NCBI RefSeq assembly: GCF_013177675.1
Contig: NZ_CP042652.1
Coordinates: 2,480,001-2,544,000 of the forward strand
Source: Arcobacter acticola
GTDB lineage: Bacteria; Campylobacterota; Campylobacteria; Campylobacterales; Arcobacteraceae
Direction of reading: 5' to 3'
Length of the DNA stretch: 64,000 nucleotides
The position numbers were made by a program, and so were the translations under genes. The notes under the pieces are model-generated. The model was given only the letters and a program-made list of their open reading frames with translations. It ran no database searches and was not told where the DNA came from. This document shows positions 7,438-15,379 of the stretch, piece by piece. Every line of letters begins with the position of its first letter. Positions within the stretch are counted from its first letter, which is position 1.

Positions 7438-8112
7438 ATGGCAGGACTATTAATAGCTGATATAAATAAAATAAAAAAGCCAATAATTAAAATTGGATTA
7501 CTTGCATTAGTAAGCGCATATCTTTTAACTGGATGTACACAACAAGTTACAGACAAAATGGCATTTAAAAATGGACAACCAAATAGTGAAAAAATGTTTA
7601 TGGATTTATCTGAAGACAAAGAGTTATCAGCTTCATTATCTAAGAACTGGAATAAAATTGATTATAACAAAAAAGGAATTACAACTTTAAAAGAATTAAA
7701 TATTCTTACAGGTGTAAAACCTTTAGAGTTTGCACCTTCCTTTTTAGTAAATTATGAAAAAAGTATTTATCCAAAAGAGTACATTGAATTCGCTCAAAAA
7801 AGAGGAAATACAGTTAAAAAATATAACCGTATAATAAATAAAAAAGGTATGGATAAAATTGATCCCTATTTTAGCGCAACACATTTTTATGAAGATATGA
7901 AAAACAGTTATCAAGGTGTAGTAAGTGCACCTTTTTATATAGAATTCGATAAAGACGGAAGAGTTGTTTCAGCCCTTGGTTCTTATGTATATAAATCTGG
8001 TAAGTATGATATACGTGCAGATTGTTATCATACTTATTTTAGTGGTGCAAAAGCTAAAATTATTGAATCAATATTTACTAAAAAAGAACTTGAAGATAAT
8101 TTGGCATTTTAA
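7438..8112 (+). CDS. Lipoprotein of unknown function under XRE control
   Basis: The 224-residue protein starts with a charged N-region of about 14 residues, then a hydrophobic segment (IIKIGLLALVSAYLL) and the lipobox LLTGC with the lipidated Cys at residue 33. The mature part has no domain I recognise; it is mixed, with several Tyr and Lys. AAAGGGAATAAAAA precedes the ATG, a good ribosome binding site. The N-region is longer than usual for a lipoprotein signal, but no better start is available. Control by the divergent XRE repressor is inferred from the operator pair. It would be anchored in the inner or outer membrane. Confidence 0.65.
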   Translation: MAGLLIADINKIKKPIIKIGLLALVSAYLLTGCTQQVTDKMAFKNGQPNSEKMFMDLSEDKELSASLSKNWNKIDYNKKGITTLKELNILTGVKPLEFAPSFLVNYEKSIYPKEYIEFAQKRGNTVKKYNRIINKKGMDKIDPYFSATHFYEDMKNSYQGVVSAPFYIEFDKDGRVVSALGSYVYKSGKYDIRADCYHTYFSGAKAKIIESIFTKKELEDNLAF

Positions 8113-8151
8113 AGAAAGATTTTCTGAAAATTATTTTAAGAATATATGTAC

Positions 8152-8177
8152 AAAAAAAGGACACCTTTTCAGTGTCC
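8152..8177 (-). terminator. Intrinsic terminator of the resolvase gene
   Basis: Read on the minus strand, GGACAC and GTGTCC form a 6-bp stem with a 7-base loop, followed by seven T. It lies about 80 bases after the resolvase stop and also ends close to the 3' end of the lipoprotein gene on the other strand. Confidence 0.7.
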
Positions 8178-8255
8178 TCATGGCGTATGCCAAGCCCCTA
8201 ATAAATTACCATCCACATTAATCTTGTAACATATTAAATAAACGTTGTAAAAAAT

Positions 8256-8810
8256 CTAACTTCTATTCAAGCTATCAATCAATGTACTTCTTTTTACACC
8301 AAAGGTTCTGCAAATTGCAGCTTTACTCATTCCATCATCCAGTGCTTTTTTTATTGCATTTATTTTTTCATCATCAATAGCTCGTGGTCGTCCACCACTT
8401 ATTCCTCTTTGTTTAGCAGATTCAAGTCCAGCTTTTACTCTTTCTTGAATTAAAGATCTTTCAAATTGAGCCAATGCTCCAAATATATGAAAGAATAGCT
8501 CTCCTGATGCAGTTGTTGTATCCATACCTTCAGTAATAGATATAAAAGATATATTTCTATTTTTTAAAGAAGTAATAATACTTATTAGATGAGCTAAGCT
8601 TCTACCTAATCTATCTAATTTCCAAACAACTAAAGTATCACCATCTTTTAAAAATTCAATTGCTTTATCAAGTCCTACTCTTTTATCTTTTGAACCAGAT
8701 GTTTTATCTGAAAATATATTTCTTTCATCAATGCCAAATTTTAAAAGTGCATCTTTTTGTAAATTTAGATTTTGATCATCAGTTGAAACTCTTATATATC
8801 CTACTAGCAT
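8256..8810 (-). CDS. Serine resolvase / DNA invertase
   Basis: This is a 184-residue small serine recombinase. The nucleophile S9 lies in GYIRVST, with R7 next to it and D66, R67 and R70 in WKLDRLGRS forming the active site. The long E-helix follows (about residues 100-130), and a C-terminal HTH (MSKAAICRTFGVKRSTLIDSL) reads the site. Tn3-type resolvases separate plasmid or transposon co-integrates, while invertases flip segments; the sequence does not separate the two. No invertible segment with matching ends was seen nearby. A palindrome sits on its ribosome binding site. Placement among parA-like genes suits dimer resolution of a plasmid-derived element. Confidence 0.85.
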   Translation of the reverse strand: MLVGYIRVSTDDQNLNLQKDALLKFGIDERNIFSDKTSGSKDKRVGLDKAIEFLKDGDTLVVWKLDRLGRSLAHLISIITSLKNRNISFISITEGMDTTTASGELFFHIFGALAQFERSLIQERVKAGLESAKQRGISGGRPRAIDDEKINAIKKALDDGMSKAAICRTFGVKRSTLIDSLNRS

Positions 8811-8845
8811 ACGGAAAACCCCTTTAATATAGTTTCCGTATTATA
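8811..8845 (-). promoter_or_regulatory. Resolvase promoter with overlapping palindrome
   Basis: ACGGAAA (8811-8817) and TTTCCGT (8833-8839) form an inverted repeat that encloses the ribosome binding site (AAAGGGG on minus). A TATAAT box on minus lies at 8840-8845, so the transcript would begin at about the outer arm. Similar words (GTCGTATATTAT, GTCGGAAAAC) recur up to about 8930, which may be part of a recombination site. Self-repression by the resolvase is plausible. Confidence 0.45.
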
Positions 8846-9500
8846 TCACAATCCGATAGTGTTTGTCGTATATTATTTTGGTGTTTTTTTAGTGAATTTT
8901 GAAGTTTTTAAAAGGGTGTCGGAAAACAGATGTTTAAAATAATTTTTTAAAGAGTTATATATTTAGTCTCTTTACTTTTTATAAAGTATAAATAATTATT
9001 AAATCTTATTACTAAACCTATAGATTTAAATTCATTTGAAGAAAAAACATATGATTGGCTATATTTACATAAAGGTACAAAATACGCCACGGTTCTTATA
9101 ATTCTTAGCATAGCTTAGAAATAGTTCTTCCTTATATTAATACAATTTTCAATTAAACTAGTCAAACGTGAACGAAAAGTTCAACTTAGAATAGTGAATA
9201 TAATTGAAACAGAAAAAGTGAAGAAATACTAACTATTTTTATTTCCAAAAGAATTACTTTTTTTATTTATTAATCCTAGATATTAATTTTTATTTCTTAA
9301 GCTTTTAATACTTTAAAAATCTTAGTAATAAAACAAATGAAAGGGAAAATCATAAAACTTAAAGAAAATCTTCCCATTATGTACTATTACAAAATGCTAA
9401 GCAAATAAATTAAATTAAAATTTTCTGACCAACCTATATAATCCACCAAAAGAACACTAATTATTTATACTATCCAATTAACTTCAAGTTAAAGGCTTAC
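8846..9500. other. Gene-free stretch with gene remnants
   Basis: No intact gene is seen in these 650 bases. Two short plus-strand stretches read like protein: about 9012-9119 (PIDLNSFEEKTYDWLYLHKG, then a stop) and about 9160-9231 (LVKRERKVQLRIVNIIETEK, then a stop). They are out of phase or separated by stops and lack starts, so they look like remains of decayed genes. The first 90 bases may hold resolvase binding sites. Confidence 0.4.
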
Positions 9501-10517
9501 ATGAAAATATGTTTATTGTTAGATAAAAATTCAAATAATACTATCTTATTAGCAGGTATCATTTCTATAATTATTGGAGTTGGTATCGCGAGATTTTCTT
9601 TTACTTCTTTGTTACCATTAATGTTGAATGATATATTAACTGTAAAATTCGCAGGTTTTCTAGCATCAGTAAATTATATAGGTTATTTAAGCGGAGCTAT
9701 TTTTGCTATTTTTATTAAAGATATTTACACAAAAATAAAATTTTTTAGAATAGGTTTACTATTATCAATTATCTCTACAATAATTTTAGGATTAACAAGA
9801 AATGAATTTTTATGGATTTTATCAAGATTAACTGCTGGATTTGGCACGGCGATGATTTTAGTTGTTTGTTCATCTATTGTAATGGTGAAATTAAATGCAG
9901 AAGATAAAACTAAAATTATGGGTATCTATTTTTCGGGTATAGGAATTGCTATTACTACGACACATTTATTTTTAAGATATATTAATATGAATGAAAATTT
10001 GTGGCAAGTTTCTTGGTTAATTCTTACAATTGTTGCAATAATTTGCAGTGTATATCCATTATATATTTTATCTGTTGAAAATAAAATAGATATACAAGCA
10101 ATAAAACATAAAATAGACAAGAAGATATTTACTCCTTTTATAATTGTATTAACAATAGCTTATTTTTGTGAAGGGATAGGATTTGTAGTTCAAGCTACAT
10201 TTTTACCAGATATTATCGATAAAGTAAAAGGGCTTGAAGGATATGGAAATTTAGCATGGTTATTTGTAGGAATTGCAGGAATTCCATCAAGTATTATTTG
10301 GATGAAATTAGCTTTTAAATATGGTAGTGTAAATATGATAATTACAGCATTATTTATTCAAATTATTGGTATTTTAATTCCAACTTTAACAAATAATATA
10401 TTTTTAAACGTTTTTTCTGGATTTTTATATGGAATGACATTTATAGGATTAACTGCTTTATTTATGAATTTAAGTGGTAAATTATCAGATAAAAATCCAG
10501 TTGTTTTAATGGGAATA
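9501..10517 (+). pseudogene. YbfB/YjiJ-like MFS transporter, C-terminally shortened, hit by IS630 element
   Basis: The protein has about ten membrane segments, starting with IIGVGIARFSFTSLLPLML and including SRLTAGFGTAMILVV, typical of the YbfB/YjiJ branch of the major facilitator superfamily. Family members usually have about 390-400 residues and twelve segments. Here the frame enters the IS630-family element after residue 339 and stops four codons later. If the IS and one copy of its TA target are removed, the frame reads on for only three codons (Ser-Ile-Gln) to a stop, so the last two segments were already missing before the insertion. A good AAAGG precedes the ATG. Transport activity is doubtful. 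Confidence 0.65.
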
Positions 10518-11660
10518 TTACTCCACCGATAAACTAAACTAATTATATGCTAAATTTAGCTATAATTTGAAATGGAAAAAATAAATAAATTAGAAAAAAA
10601 TGATGCTAGAAAAGTAGATTCAAATACATTACAGTATCTCAGAGATAGAGCAATTAAATTAAGGGATAGTGGTATAAGTAATCTTGAAACAGCTGCAATA
10701 TTAGGTTTGTCAAAAATCACAACATCAAGATGGTATAGCAAATATAAAAAAGATGGTCAAAAAGCACTTAAAGTTCAAAAAACTGGTCGTCCTAAAAAGT
10801 CTGGTAAGAGACTTAGCGATGAACAAGAGGAAAAAATCATCCGAATGCTTATAGATACAACCCCAGAACAATTAAAGTTTAAGTTTGCTTTGTGGACAAG
10901 AGAAGCTGTAAAACAGTTAATTCTAAGAGTAGTAGATATTGATATGCCAATATCAACAGTTGGAGATTATCTTGCAAAATGGCAATTTACTTCGAAAAAA
11001 CCAATAAAAAGAGCTTATGAAAGAAAAGATAGTGCAACTAAAGCTTGGTTGGAAGAAACATATCCACAAATCAAAAAAGAAGCAAAAATAAATAATGCAG
11101 ATATTTGGTGGGCCGATGAGACTGCTTGTGTATCAATGCCATCAAATTTAAAAGGATATGCTCCAATAGGAAGTAAAATAAAACCTATTCTTACCCATAC
11201 AGCTAGAAAATTTAAAGTGAATATGATATCAGCCATTACTAATACAGGTAAATCAATGTTTGCATTGTATGATGATTCAATAGCTACAGATAATTTTATA
11301 GATTTTTTAGAAAAAGTAATAAAATCAAATGATAAAAAAGTATTTATGATAGTAGATAACCTAAGAGTACATCATGCTAAATTAGTAAAAGCTTGGGAAG
11401 AAAAGCATAAAGATAAAATCAAATTATTTTATCTTCCACCATATTCTCCAGAATTTAATCCTGATGAATATTTGAATCAAGATTATAAGAGTAATGTACA
11501 TAAAAATGGATTGCCAAAAAATCAAAAAGAACTAAAAGAAAACACACAAAATTATATGGAGAGTTTACAAAAGAATCCACAAAAAATAGCTAACTTTTTT
11601 CAACATCAAAGTGTGAAATATGCTAGCTAATGAAATTAGCTCTGTTTATTGGGGGAGTAA
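10518..11660 (+). mobile_element. IS630-family insertion sequence, complete
   Basis: The element is 1143 bp long. Its 17-bp ends are TTACTCCACCGATAAAC (10518-10534) and, inverted, TTACTCCCCCAATAAAC (11644-11660), with two mismatches. A TA dinucleotide flanks both sides (10516-10517 and 11661-11662), which is the target duplication of IS630/Tc1-mariner elements. It carries one intact transposase gene and lies near the 3' end of the MFS gene. Confidence 0.9.
10572..11630 (+). CDS. IS630-family transposase
   Basis: The 352-residue protein has an N-terminal paired HTH region (SNLETAAILGLSKITTSRWYSKYKKDG, then a GRPKKSGKRLSDEQ linker) and a C-terminal DDE domain. Catalytic residues are D182 (WWADET), D262 (MIVDNLRVHH) and E299 (EFNPDEYLN). 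The segment LFYLPPYSPEFNPDE is diagnostic of the IS630/Tc1 superfamily. The frame is complete, so the element could be active. Confidence 0.92.
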   Translation: MEKINKLEKNDARKVDSNTLQYLRDRAIKLRDSGISNLETAAILGLSKITTSRWYSKYKKDGQKALKVQKTGRPKKSGKRLSDEQEEKIIRMLIDTTPEQLKFKFALWTREAVKQLILRVVDIDMPISTVGDYLAKWQFTSKKPIKRAYERKDSATKAWLEETYPQIKKEAKINNADIWWADETACVSMPSNLKGYAPIGSKIKPILTHTARKFKVNMISAITNTGKSMFALYDDSIATDNFIDFLEKVIKSNDKKVFMIVDNLRVHHAKLVKAWEEKHKDKIKLFYLPPYSPEFNPDEYLNQDYKSNVHKNGLPKNQKELKENTQNYMESLQKNPQKIANFFQHQSVKYAS

Positions 11661-11693
11661 TAAGTATTCAATAATATAAAATTAATTTTAACT

Positions 11694-11724
11694 AAGTTCA
11701 ATCTCATAAAAAGAGATTGTACTT
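11694..11724. terminator. Hairpin after the IS630 element
   Basis: AAGTTCAATCTC (11694-11705) and GAGATTGTACTT (11713-11724) pair along 11 of 12 positions with a short loop. The following DNA is A/T-rich but without a clean T run on either strand. It may stop transcripts leaving the IS, but could equally be a relic. Confidence 0.35.
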
Positions 11725-11869
11725 AAAATACCTCTAACAAAACTTTATTACTATATTTTAGAATTTAATTGTAGATTTTGGAACTTTCACTAAGTTTTAA
11801 ACTAAGTTATTGAACTATAATATGATTTTTAAAAATTATTGCTTGCTGACACTAAACTCTGAACAGTCT

Positions 11870-12850
11870 CTAAACTTCATTAATTTCTTTTTCTAATTTC
11901 CTCAAACTATCAATTATCTCCTCAAAAGAAATATATTTATCAAAAATCATATTTTGCATAGCTTTATAATCTTTTTCCAAAGAATCAAGTCTAAATTCAG
12001 GAGGTAAAAGTTTTAATGTTCCAGGAACTGCTTCTTCATATTTTGCCCAAATTCTAGGATAAAATTTTTGTTTGAATTCAACTACATTTTTTAGTAATTC
12101 TAAATCTACTAATGCTTCATCTTTTACTTCATTTTTAGCCATCATAGCTAGATCATAATAGTGTCTTGAATATCTAGTTGGCATAGCAGAATCAAGAGGT
12201 CTATTTGCTTCGTGGTGCAAGATTGTTGCTTTTTCCCAAAATGTTCTTTTTGCAACTATTGTATTTACAGTACATTTAGTTTTTTCAAAAACTTGAGGGA
12301 ATTCTTGAGCTGCAAAAGAAGATATTTCAAAACTATCTGAAGGTAGCCAAGAAGCTAATGGCCCTATTTCAAGTAGTATTTCAGGTCTTAGATAATTATC
12401 ATCAAAAGCATTTGGATATTTAACATTTATTGAGAATCCATCTTCAGCCATACTACAAGTACATAAGGGGGATAAGTTTTCTGAAATTATATGTAGTAGT
12501 ATATTTTTAATATATTCTTTTGCGTTATCATTGATTTGTTCATTAAATCTTACTTGTTTATTTTTTGATTCTTGAACATTGAGTGGGTTTTCATTTGAAA
12601 CTAATCTCCAATCTAAAATTAAATCAATATCTTCAGAAAATCTTCCAATAAGATTAAATACTTTTGAAAGACTTGTTCCACCTTTAAACATAAGTATTTT
12701 ATTTAATCTATCATCACTAAATACTTTATCTAAAGTCCAAACAACCCAAAAGTCTTTTTCAACAATTGAGTTTGTTGTATTCATAAGTGTTGCTGTTTCA
12801 GAAAAAAGTTCACTTCTTTGTTGTTTAGGTAAATTTGCTATTTTATTCAT
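11870..12850 (-). CDS. AbiEii/AbiGii-family nucleotidyltransferase toxin (second module)
   Basis: This 326-residue protein has the AbiEii signature: KGGTSLSK at residues 56-63 and RFSEDIDLI at 70-78, giving the paired acidic residues of the nucleotidyltransferase site. A downstream region with KRTFWEKATILHHEANR (about residues 206-222) is typical of the longer AbiEii branch. As a type IV toxin it is expected to modify tRNA. It overlaps the upstream AbiEi-like gene by 8 bases on the same strand, as in the phage-defence pair AbiE. There is no strong ribosome binding site before the ATG, which suggests translational coupling. Confidence 0.85.
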   Translation of the reverse strand: MNKIANLPKQQRSELFSETATLMNTTNSIVEKDFWVVWTLDKVFSDDRLNKILMFKGGTSLSKVFNLIGRFSEDIDLILDWRLVSNENPLNVQESKNKQVRFNEQINDNAKEYIKNILLHIISENLSPLCTCSMAEDGFSINVKYPNAFDDNYLRPEILLEIGPLASWLPSDSFEISSFAAQEFPQVFEKTKCTVNTIVAKRTFWEKATILHHEANRPLDSAMPTRYSRHYYDLAMMAKNEVKDEALVDLELLKNVVEFKQKFYPRIWAKYEEAVPGTLKLLPPEFRLDSLEKDYKAMQNMIFDKYISFEEIIDSLRKLEKEINEV

Positions 12851-13457
12851 TGTTACTATCTTTACATATTTGTTTTATTATTTCATATACCCATACTGTT
12901 GTAGTTTGAGTATCATTTAAAATCTTTTCATACATTTTAGAATCAATTTGATCTTTTATTTTATTTATTATTTCATTTGTAATATGTTCTTTACCCAAAG
13001 ATTTTAAAGCTTGAACTATTAGAGAACTCTCTTTATATTTAAATCCTATATCTTTTAAAACAGATTTTTTAAACTCTATTACTACATCATTGAATAATTT
13101 ATAACTCTTGTTGGGACCATCACTAAGATAAATATACTTAGCTTGAATTTGAGTAGATAGATTTAAAATATTTAAAGCACTATCTCCAGATACTTCTATT
13201 CTCCAGTTAAACTTTCTAGCATATGCCCTGGATACTTGTTCTATATCTGGATTTAATTCTTTTTTTAGGAAATCACTATATTTAGGATAATCATAAATTC
13301 CTCTTGATACTCTTCTTATTTTTTTAGCTTTTACTAAATCAGATAGTACATTATCAATTTGTTGACGATCAAATTTTTTTATTAAATCAGTAGAAGAAAA
13401 AGCCCAACCCTTACCATGGCCAGATATAAAATAAAATACTGTATCATAGAGCTTCAA
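12843..13457 (-). CDS. AbiEi-like antitoxin (DUF6088-type)
   Basis: This is a 204-residue protein with a winged-HTH N-terminus (FSSTDLIKKFDRQQIDNVLSDLVKAKKIRRVSRGIYDYP, about residues 20-60) followed by a domain with the SGDSALNILNL segment usual in the DUF6088/AbiEi group. In AbiE systems the first gene encodes the antitoxin, which represses the operon through its HTH and neutralises the toxin. The start is TTG at 13457, preceded by AAGGAATAATCAA. Its end overlaps the toxin gene by 8 bases. Confidence 0.75.
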   Translation of the reverse strand: MKLYDTVFYFISGHGKGWAFSSTDLIKKFDRQQIDNVLSDLVKAKKIRRVSRGIYDYPKYSDFLKKELNPDIEQVSRAYARKFNWRIEVSGDSALNILNLSTQIQAKYIYLSDGPNKSYKLFNDVVIEFKKSVLKDIGFKYKESSLIVQALKSLGKEHITNEIINKIKDQIDSKMYEKILNDTQTTTVWVYEIIKQICKDSNNE

Positions 13458-13561
13458 TTGATTATTCCTTAATTTTAATTTCTAGAAAAAAGTATATCTT
13501 TTTCTAGATTTTATTTTGCTTTATGAAAGATAAATCAGAAATATTAATGATGATTAAAACT

Positions 13562-13930
13562 TCATTTCTTTTCATTTAAATATTTTAAAGTTTCATCCGA
13601 CAGATATCTCTTAACAGTACTAAAACTTACACCAGAAACCTTTGCAACTGAATATCGTGTAATATCTTTTCTTTGAGTTCTTAAGATTTCCACTGCAGTA
13701 TCAATTTTATATTTTGCTTTATTACTTCTTGCTTTTGTTGCTTTTTCTGATGCTAAACATTTAGCTAAACTAAAATTTATATTTTTGGGATTATTCAATT
13801 TATTTACTATACTAAAGCCTTCAATTTCTTTATATCTTTTTTCAATTTCTTTTAATTTTTCAAAATCTATAATCTCAATCAAACATTCATATTCAAGTTT
13901 TGTAAGATCTAATCTTTTATATTTATTCAT
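13562..13930 (-). CDS. HTH protein of unknown function (122 residues)
   Basis: The C-terminal 60 residues contain an HTH (ITRYSVAKVSGVSFSTVKRYL, about 91-111) and match the 75-residue protein at 6791-7018. The N-terminal half is charged and helical. GAAAGGATAAAACT precedes the ATG, a clear ribosome binding site. Two relatives in one mobile region, one near parA and one near the AbiE module, suggest plasmid-type maintenance or regulatory genes. Two AT-rich palindromes lie upstream. I do not recognise a named family. Confidence 0.65.
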   Translation of the reverse strand: MNKYKRLDLTKLEYECLIEIIDFEKLKEIEKRYKEIEGFSIVNKLNNPKNINFSLAKCLASEKATKARSNKAKYKIDTAVEILRTQRKDITRYSVAKVSGVSFSTVKRYLSDETLKYLNEKK

Positions 13931-14004
13931 AGTTTTATCCTTTCATATTTATAAATAATAATTCTAAAAACATTATCACATATCATGACTTCTTTATCTT
14001 TTTC

Positions 14005-14048
14005 TTATCATTTAAAAAATGATAATAGTTAATTTCATTAAATGAAAT
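14005..14048. promoter_or_regulatory. Two AT-rich palindromes upstream of the HTH gene
   Basis: TTATCATTT/AAATGATAA (14005-14013 and 14017-14025) and ATTTCATT/AATGAAAT (14032-14039 and 14041-14048) are perfect short inverted repeats. They lie 75-120 bases upstream of the HTH gene at 13930 and may be its operators. Confidence 0.35.
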
Positions 14049-14189
14049 AAAATAAAGTAAATTAAATTATTTCTAATATATTTAAAATATAAGAATTAAT
14101 GATACTATTAACAAAACCAAAGATATAGTCAATATTTAAATATTCAATTCTTCCACCTTTTTTGTCTCAGTTGTCTCACTCTTTTAAGT

Positions 14190-14585
14190 TAATCTTGCCG
14201 TTCGCCTTTGGCTAGTTCAAATGATATGGTAGGGAATGGCTCTAGAGTGAAGACAACTTGCCCTTGTACTACTTTGGATTTAACAAAATAGTACAGAACA
14301 AGTTAGTCTAAAAGTTGCAAATGACACGGCTTTTGCAGGACTTTCGTTACGACATTTAGTAGATTATTGTTCAGCTCTTAATCTACGACACAATTACATT
14401 AGACGGTTCCCCTTATCTAATAACCTATATATTTAATTAATCTAGTATAAACATTTATTGTTTATTTAAAAACCTCTGTTTTATATATTAACTAGTAAAT
14501 CTATAGGAGTGTCCTTGCTACTATAAAAATAGTAGAACGGGCATCTCCAAGGTGAATCGTACCGCATACACTTCCTCACACCTTG
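14190..14585. ncRNA. Candidate structured RNA, strand unresolved
   Basis: Several stems can be drawn in 400 bases. One is a long hairpin with AGACAACTTG (14251-14260) and GTACTA (14266-14271) pairing with TAGTAC (14289-14294) and CAAGTT plus GTCT (14299-14309, one bulge). Others are TGCAAA/TTTGCA (14316-14321 and 14332-14337), GTAGATT/AATCTAC (14359-14365 and 14380-14386), CTACTAT/ATAGTAG with an AAAA loop (14518-14535) and CAAGGTG/CACCTTG (14548-14554 and 14579-14585). The loop ACGGC at 14326-14330 could pair with GCCGT at 14197-14201 as a pseudoknot. It does not match tmRNA, RNase P, SRP, 6S or group II intron domain V as far as I can judge. Both strands remain possible. Confidence 0.4.
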
Positions 14586-14841
14586 CTGATTTGGTCTCTT
14601 ATTTGGCTATGATTTTTAATGAGTTCATTCTCACTTTGTGAAAGTATTTATTTTATCGCAAGTTTTCGCTTACAGGCAGTCCCCCCACTCTACCGCTATA
14701 GTTTTTCAAGCTCAAATGATTGAACAGGGACAATTATTAAGCAATACTTTATCCTCAACACTAAAGTTGATTTTTTTGAAAAATTATTTGCTAAATAATT
14801 GCTATGTATTTAGATTTTTGGTAAGATGTTACTTACTTTTT

Positions 14842-14882
14842 AGCAATTCTTTTAGTCGCCAAACTAACAGGGAAGAATTGCT
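14842..14882. repeat. 10-bp perfect hairpin
   Basis: AGCAATTCTT (14842-14851) and AAGAATTGCT (14873-14882) are perfect inverted repeats around a 21-base loop. There is no T run directly after it on plus, so a terminator is not clear. Confidence 0.5.
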
Positions 14883-14997
14883 GAAATACTCCTTTTTTCA
14901 AACATAAAAATATTCTCCAACAATTAAGTGGCTTCATAGTTTTATATTTAAAATTAAAATAGATTTTTTTATTAGTATTTAAAATTAGATTGTAAAT

Positions 14998-15097
14998 TTG
15001 GCAAGTTACACATCTAATAAATACTTAGAGCTTAACAAATCTATCAAGTGATAAATCTACTAAGCAGATATGTAGCTTGCCAAGCTCTAAATATTTA
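14998..15097. repeat. Interleaved inverted repeats (A-B-A'-B' order)
   Basis: Arm A (14998-15015, TTGGCAAGTTACACATCT) is the inverse of A' (15066-15083) with two mismatches in 18. Arm B (15018-15033, TAAATACTTAGAGCTT) is the inverse of B' (15082-15097) with one mismatch in 16. The order A, B, A', B' cannot form one simple hairpin: it would make a pseudoknot in RNA, or be two alternative cruciforms in DNA. It could be a recombination, transfer or replication site of the mobile element, or part of an RNA. Confidence 0.5.
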
Positions 15098-15143
15098 TAG
15101 AGCTAGTATATAGGGTTTTAAAGAGAAATACAATAAATTATTT

Positions 15144-15190
15144 TTTTGATTTTTTTGATTTGATTTGATAAAATTTGATTTGATTTGATT
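15144..15190. repeat. TTTGA/TGATT short tandem tract
   Basis: The five-base word TTTGA is repeated about seven times with interruptions. It lies in the gene-free region and could change length by slippage. No gene start is close enough to call it a phase-variation switch. Confidence 0.5.
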
Positions 15191-15379
15191 AGTAGTTTTT
15201 GGATTTATTAAATGAAATACTTAATTTTGATAATTAAATATTATATTTAAGTAAATTTTAACATATCTAACAAGACTATAATATTAGATACTTTTTTTAG
15301 ATAAACAAGTTAATTTACTATGTAAAGAACTATTGGTTCAACTTCTTTTATGTATCCCTAAAGAAGATAGAATATTATC

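Larger units (their letters stand above)
13931..15379. other. 1.4-kb gene-free region rich in stem-loops
   Basis: No protein gene can be supported here. The frame at 14638-14907 has no ribosome binding site and its translation looks random. Between about 14190 and 14720 the base composition is visibly less AT-rich than the surroundings, and many stems can be drawn. Further right come a 10-bp hairpin (14842-14882), a nested inverted repeat (14998-15097) and a TTTGA tract (15144-15190). The parts are listed separately. Confidence 0.6.

Noticed and set aside
8159-8191. Hairpins at 8159-8191 as an IS end
   Set aside because: The first is a clear intrinsic terminator of the resolvase gene, and no matching inverted repeat was found elsewhere.
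7964-8221. 85-residue frame at the end of the lipoprotein gene
   Set aside because: It is out of frame with the lipoprotein gene, lacks start signals and runs into the terminator region.
8900-8935. GGGTGTCGGAAAACAG as a Tn3-family terminal repeat
   Set aside because: It resembles the inner part of such repeats only loosely, and no second end or transposase is present.
14190-14720. Region as a tmRNA gene
   Set aside because: A stretch reading ANDTAFAG in plus looked like a tag peptide, but there is no tRNA-like acceptor end, no CCA and no tag ending in the usual Ala-Ala.
14190-14720. Region as a group II intron
   Set aside because: An ACGGTTC word resembles the end of domain V, but the paired 5' half and the spacing are missing, and there is no reverse transcriptase.
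14638-14907. 89-residue plus-strand reading frame
   Set aside because: There is no ribosome binding site, the composition is that of random translation, and it overlaps clear inverted repeats.
15144-15190. TTTGA-type repeats as a CRISPR array
   Set aside because: The units are five bases long with no spacers and no cas genes nearby, so this is a simple-sequence tract.
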